From assembly GCA_964645405.1 (NCBI GenBank), contig CAZYCA010000044.1, positions 124,001 to 188,000 on the forward strand: a stretch of DNA of 64,000 bases, written 5' to 3'. Below are positions 59,887-64,000 of the stretch, piece by piece (positions within the stretch are counted from its first letter, which is position 1; every line of letters begins with the position of its first letter). The notes under the pieces are model-generated. The model was not told the origin of the DNA and ran no database searches. It saw only the letters and a program-made list of their open reading frames with translations. Made by a program: the position numbers and the translations under genes. The DNA is from JAMWDF01 sp964645405 (GTDB taxonomy: Bacteria; Ratteibacteria; UBA8468; B48-G9; DSTR01).

Positions 59887-62800
59887 CAAACAGAGTTAGC
59901 ATGGTAGACGAAACAACACCCCCTAATACCGTAGCACCAATCGGGGAGCGCAAAGTAGCTGCCTTGCCTGTAGCCAGAGCTAAAGGTAAAGCTCCAGCCC
60001 CTGCCGCCAGGCTGGTCATAAGACAGGGCCGGAGTCGGGTAGATGCAGCCTGGGTAATAGCAGAAACAGGATTGCTTCCCTTCTGGATAAGATTCTTAGA
60101 AAAATCAACAATCAAAATACTGTTGTTCACACCAATACCGACAAGGATGACTGTACCCAGAAGACTGAAAATATTAATGGTTTTACCCATCAGGAAAAGG
60201 GTAGTGAGGATACCGATACCTGCCAGCGGTAGTGCGCCCATAATAACAAAAGGTTCTTTCCAGCTTTCAAACTGTGCTGCCATTACTAAATACACCAGGA
60301 TAGCAGCCATTAAAATTGCTACTGCCATATCCCTGAAGGCTTCTGACATCAATTTGATGTTGGCTCCACTTTCCAGGCTAATCTCAGGCGGCAAATCAAG
60401 ACCGGCTGCTTTTTTCCGGAAAGAAGAGACCACATCACCAAGTGGTTTATTGACATGGGCAGTAAGGGTAACGCTGGGCCGGCGGTTATACCTTTCTCTT
60501 ACTGTCGGTCCTTTTGTTTCCTGAAAACTGGCTACCTGCCCCAGAAGATAAAGGTCCCCAAGGCTGTTTTTGATGGGAAGATTAGCCAGGATATCCAGAC
60601 GGGAACGGTAATGCTCAGGAATGGTTACCCGTAAATCATACTCCTGGTCTTTTTGTCTGAATTTGGTAGCAACCAGTCCTTCCAGGGCAGCCCGACAGTT
60701 GAGTGCGACTGTTCTGGGAGAAAGGTCAAACTGGGCCAGCCTTTCCCGGTGAACCACAAAATTGAGTTCTGGTTTACCGGGATGGTAAGAAATATCAGCA
60801 TCAGAAACACCCGGTGTTTCCCGGAGAGCAGTTAACAGTTTCTCCCCAGAAGGTAGAAGTGTTTCCCAGTTCTGTCCGGTAACATACATCATAAAAGGAG
60901 CAGCGCTTCCCCGTCCCACCACAGAACTGACCTCGGCAACAGAAAAAGTGGCTCCTGGAATCTCAGCCAGAAAAGGTTTAATTTCTGCGAGAATCTGGCT
61001 GGCGGAACGACGGCGGGAATCCTTCCACTTAAGAATGATACTGGCATATTCAGAACCTACAGAGCCAGCCGTGATCGCCCCGCCGGAGATACGACCGATA
61101 GTAGCAAAAATCTGCTCAGATTCAGGGATTTCTTTGATTCTATTCTCCAGCAAGTTAACCGTTTCTTCAGTTCGCCTGAGGTTTGTTCCTGGTGGCATCC
61201 GGACTGCTATGCTGGAGATACCCTGATCTGGTTCAGTGATAAATTCAGTTCCTATTAAAGGAATTAAAAGGAAACTTCCGGTGAGCAGAGATAAAGCCAG
61301 CAGCAAAACTATACCGGGTCTGTGGAGTGCTTTTTCCAGTATTTTCTTGTATTCCTCCCGGAAACGGGAAAATGTGCTTTCCCATTTTTCTGCCCAGGGA
61401 CTTTGCTGTCTCTCAGTCAGCAGGCGGCTGGCCAGCATGGGAAGCAGGGTGAAGGCTGTTGCCATCGCCACGGCAGTGGCAAAAACCTGTACCAGTCCGA
61501 ATTCTTTGAAAAACTGTCCAACTATTCCAGTAGTGAAAACAATGGGCAAAAACACCACAATATTGGTTAACATGGAAGCCATAACAGCAGGAGTAACTTC
61601 GGCTGTACCTTCTTCTACGGCTACCAGAAGCGGCTTTTTTAAATCCCTGAAATGTCGATAAATATTTTCCAGAACGACTATGGAACAATCAATAATAATC
61701 CCGGTACAGAGCGCCAGACCTGACAGGGAAAGTACATTCAGGGTAAATCCTGCCAGATACATAAAAAAGATGGTTCCTATGAGAGAAATGGGAATAGTTA
61801 AGGAAACAATCAAAGTACTGTTTAAACTGTGGAGGAAAAGGAAAAGGACCAGACCGGTTAATATCACGCCTAAGATAAGGTTATTTTTTACATCATCCAC
61901 CGCTTCTTTAATAAACGGAGAAGTGTCCACAATAACCTGTATTTTGTAGCCTGGTGGGATTCTCCCTTCCAGACGTTTAATCTCCTCCCTGACCAGTTGA
62001 GCAACTTTAACCGTATTGGCAGCTGGCTGCTTCTGAATGATTAAAGCCACAGCATCCTGGGCGTTGATGCGTGCTTTATCCCTCGCCTCGGCAAAGGTAT
62101 CTTTAACCAGAGCCAGAGATTCCAGATGTATCTGTCTTGCCCTGCCAGTGGCTCTTTCCATGTCCGGAACAATCAACTGACTGATTTCCTCTGGAGAGAG
62201 GAATTCAGAATTAAGCCTTCCTGAAAATTCCAGGTCAGAAAGATTGAAGCGGCCGGAAGGTAGATTGATATTTTCTGCTGCCAGACGGTTGACCAGGCCT
62301 GTTAAATCCATTTTGTAGTGAACCAGTTGCTGGGGAAAAACCTCCACCCTGATTTCCCTTTTCAGCCCACCCAGCAAGTCAATGTTACCTACACCCGGTA
62401 CTGTTTGCAGAGCTGGTTTAATTGTCTGGTCAGCCAGCTGATAGACCTCCCTTAAATCAGGTCCAAAGACACCAACGTAAAGGATGGGTTGAGCATTGAT
62501 GTCCAGCTTGAGAACCTCTGGTTCCTCCACATCATCGGGTAATCTGGAACGAATGGCAGCCAGTTTTTCCCTGACGTCTGTGGCGGCCACTTCTGAAGAA
62601 GTTTCCATGTAAAATTCCGCCATAACGAAAGATACACCCTCCATGGAGACAGAAGAAATTTCCTTAAGATTATTGGTAGTGCTGATGGCATCTTCAATTG
62701 GTTTTGTCACCAGGGTTTCTACCTGGTCAGGACCAGAGCCGGGATAGATTGTTTTTATGGTAACGATAGGAATATTGACCTGAGGTGTTAAAGATATACT

Positions 62801-62896
62801 TAACCTGGTCAGAGTGAAAAGTCCTAAAGCAGCCAGAGCAAAGAAACATACCCAGGTCATCACCGGACGCCTGATAGCAATCCCGGTAAGACTCAT
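59840..62896 (-). CDS. RND efflux permease (AcrB/MdtB family)
   Basis: 1018 residues with the 12-helix RND layout. IRRPVMTWVCFFALAALG is the first helix; GTEFITEPDQG and the porter-domain repeats follow. In TM4 GLALCTGIIIDCSIVVLENIYRH carries the acidic proton-relay region with only one clear Asp in GIIID where AcrB has two (GLLVDDA), so it fits the hydrophobe/amphiphile efflux-1 class with reservations. It pairs with the fusion protein upstream (overlap 4 bases). The tail overlaps the anti-sigma gene. Confidence 0.92.
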   Translation of the reverse strand: MSLTGIAIRRPVMTWVCFFALAALGLFTLTRLSISLTPQVNIPIVTIKTIYPGSGPDQVETLVTKPIEDAISTTNNLKEISSVSMEGVSFVMAEFYMETSSEVAATDVREKLAAIRSRLPDDVEEPEVLKLDINAQPILYVGVFGPDLREVYQLADQTIKPALQTVPGVGNIDLLGGLKREIRVEVFPQQLVHYKMDLTGLVNRLAAENINLPSGRFNLSDLEFSGRLNSEFLSPEEISQLIVPDMERATGRARQIHLESLALVKDTFAEARDKARINAQDAVALIIQKQPAANTVKVAQLVREEIKRLEGRIPPGYKIQVIVDTSPFIKEAVDDVKNNLILGVILTGLVLFLFLHSLNSTLIVSLTIPISLIGTIFFMYLAGFTLNVLSLSGLALCTGIIIDCSIVVLENIYRHFRDLKKPLLVAVEEGTAEVTPAVMASMLTNIVVFLPIVFTTGIVGQFFKEFGLVQVFATAVAMATAFTLLPMLASRLLTERQQSPWAEKWESTFSRFREEYKKILEKALHRPGIVLLLALSLLTGSFLLIPLIGTEFITEPDQGISSIAVRMPPGTNLRRTEETVNLLENRIKEIPESEQIFATIGRISGGAITAGSVGSEYASIILKWKDSRRRSASQILAEIKPFLAEIPGATFSVAEVSSVVGRGSAAPFMMYVTGQNWETLLPSGEKLLTALRETPGVSDADISYHPGKPELNFVVHRERLAQFDLSPRTVALNCRAALEGLVATKFRQKDQEYDLRVTIPEHYRSRLDILANLPIKNSLGDLYLLGQVASFQETKGPTVRERYNRRPSVTLTAHVNKPLGDVVSSFRKKAAGLDLPPEISLESGANIKLMSEAFRDMAVAILMAAILVYLVMAAQFESWKEPFVIMGALPLAGIGILTTLFLMGKTINIFSLLGTVILVGIGVNNSILIVDFSKNLIQKGSNPVSAITQAASTRLRPCLMTSLAAGAGALPLALATGKAATLRSPIGATVLGGVVSSTMLTLFVIPALYLLLVRRQKK

Positions 62897-64000
62897 ATAT
62901 TTTTCTCCCTGCTTTTTACCTTTACCCTGGTACCTGAGGAAACGTTTTCCTTACCCAGGGTGATAACCTGGTCACCCTCTGATAGCCCGGACAGAATTTC
63001 AACTGTCTGGCCGGAAGTTTCTCCTACCAGTACGTTTCTCCTTTCCGCCTTACCCTCTCTGACAACATAGACAGAGTAAGTATCGCCGGCCTGTAACAAA
63101 GCCTGGACAGGTACTGTCAGAACCCCGGATTTTCTGCCAGTGGTAATTGTCCCCTGGACAAAGAGACCGGGCTTAAGAATCATAGAACGGGAAAGAACAG
63201 TCAGTTCTACAGTATAGAGTTTGGTTTTCGCATCCGGAGCAGCTGCCATGCGGGTAACAGTTGCCCGGATTACAGGTTCAGATAGATAAGGGTTAAAAAA
63301 CTCTGCCTTCTGGCCGGCCTTTAGCTGCAGAACATCCTTTTCCGGTACCTGGGCCCTGATGATGAGTTTTTCTGTGTTGTAAAGAGTGTAAATTGTCTGA
63401 CCCGGGGCAACCACTTCTCCCAGCTCCGTCCTGGATTCTCCAATAAGCCCGGAAAAAGGAGCAAAAAGACAGGCATCCTGAAGATTTTCTTCTATCAGTT
63501 TCAGTCCCTCCCTGACTGTTTCTAAAGATGCTCTACTGGCAGCCTCCTGTTCTACGGCTGTCTTATATTCCAGCTCATATCGTTCCAGTTGTGCACTGGC
63601 AATAACTCCTTCCTGGAAAAGTCTTCTCCTCCGCTCCCATTCGCGACGGGAATTTTCCAGACGAAGCTGTGCCTGGCTCAAATTTTTCTCAGCAATGGCT
63701 ATCTGGTTGAGAGCCTGAGACCGTTGAATCTGCATCTGTGAAGTATCCAGCTGAGCCAGAAGTTCACCCCTGGTTACCTGGTCCCCTGTGTTTTTCCTCA
63801 GGCTGGTTACCCGTCCGCCAATCTTAAAGGACAGCAGGGCCTCTTGTTCACAGCGGACTTCACCGGTGACATTAATAGTATGAATGATTGTTTGCCTGGT
63901 GACAGAAGCTGTTTCTACGGGTAATCCCTGGCTGGTCTGAATCTGAGAAAGAGTGGCTGGCATCTGGCGGTGAATTTTTTCGTAAACTCGCCAGATGACC
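62893..64000 (-). CDS. RND periplasmic adaptor (membrane fusion protein), cut by window edge
   Basis: The frame stays open to the right edge; the visible 368 residues include lipoyl, helical hairpin, beta-barrel and C-terminal domains: SFKIGGRVTSLRKNTGDQVTRGELLAQLDTSQ starts the lipoyl half, LFAPFSGLIGESRTELGEVVAPGQTIYTL ends it, and KAGQKAEFFNP begins the barrel. An internal ATG at 63963 exists, but upstream codons VIWRVYEKIHRQ look like the end of an N-terminal membrane anchor, so the real start lies outside. It overlaps the permease start by 4 bases (ATGA). No outer-membrane TolC-like gene is seen. Confidence 0.88.
   Translation of the reverse strand, partial: VIWRVYEKIHRQMPATLSQIQTSQGLPVETASVTRQTIIHTINVTGEVRCEQEALLSFKIGGRVTSLRKNTGDQVTRGELLAQLDTSQMQIQRSQALNQIAIAEKNLSQAQLRLENSRREWERRRRLFQEGVIASAQLERYELEYKTAVEQEAASRASLETVREGLKLIEENLQDACLFAPFSGLIGESRTELGEVVAPGQTIYTLYNTEKLIIRAQVPEKDVLQLKAGQKAEFFNPYLSEPVIRATVTRMAAAPDAKTKLYTVELTVLSRSMILKPGLFVQGTITTGRKSGVLTVPVQALLQAGDTYSVYVVREGKAERRNVLVGETSGQTVEILSGLSEGDQVITLGKENVSSGTRVKVKSREKNI

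Overview
The window reads as chromosome of an uncultured Gram-negative (diderm) bacterium with moderate GC and very tight gene packing. Outer-membrane traits are an Mla-type lipid transporter (MlaE/F/D-like), an RND pump with its adaptor, and signal peptidase I. Energy coupling is by a V/A-type ATPase. Cys-type sulfatases, two uroporphyrinogen-decarboxylase-fold proteins paired with TIM-barrel enzymes, a DUF6785-type membrane protein and a PIN-TRAM protein recall candidate phyla such as Omnitrophota, Ratteibacteria or Hydrogenedentota. That placement is inference only; no rRNA gene is present.

Layout. 1-0.7 kb: end of nnrD and a stand-alone MetG-beta-like tRNA-binding protein. 0.7-1.4 kb: a gene-free gap holding a 349-bp element with TGT...ACA ends, terminal repeats and an imperfect 8-bp target duplication. 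1.4-10.4 kb: a carbohydrate island with a URO-D-fold protein, a sugar isomerase/epimerase, an araB-araD-sulfatase operon, a secreted glycosidase-like protein, a XylA-like isomerase and a CBM9-like protein. No araA is present in the window, so the XylA-like enzyme could supply L-ribulose to AraB and AraD, with the sulfatase (no signal peptide) removing sulfate inside the cell. 10.4-14.7 kb: lepB, dnaG-rpoD and a metallo-beta-lactamase-fold gene. 14.7-17.9 kb: a second URO-D-fold protein translationally coupled to an amidohydrolase, and an LhgO-like oxidase.

17.9-21.8 kb: a HAMP-like membrane protein, a prepilin-FecR fusion and a CHASE2-GAF-HD-GYP protein, then tRNA-Arg on the opposite strand. 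21.8-32.5 kb: a second sulfatase, a small membrane protein, the V/A-ATPase operon (order G-C-I-K-F-E-A-B-D), a universal stress protein and tRNA-Ile. 32.6-48.5 kb: a continuous minus-strand block, in transcription order HAD/HypE-like fusion, two single-domain response regulators, DRG-like GTPase, rpsF-ssb-rpsR-rplI-dnaB, mlaE-mlaF-mlaD, radA, PIN-TRAM, ispD, argJ, a second V-ATPase I subunit and an MscS-related membrane protein.

48.6-64 kb: a Hanks-type kinase with a phosphoesterase, a small secreted protein, pyrR-pyrB, a UvrD-like helicase with altered motifs, a DUF6785-type membrane protein, a two-domain protein with an HxlB-like isomerase, an ECF sigma factor with an anti-sigma/PrcB_C-like fusion, and an RND permease with its membrane fusion protein, the last cut by the right edge. 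Several promoters sit so close to start codons that the mRNAs are probably leaderless, and many convergent genes abut or overlap without a visible intrinsic terminator.
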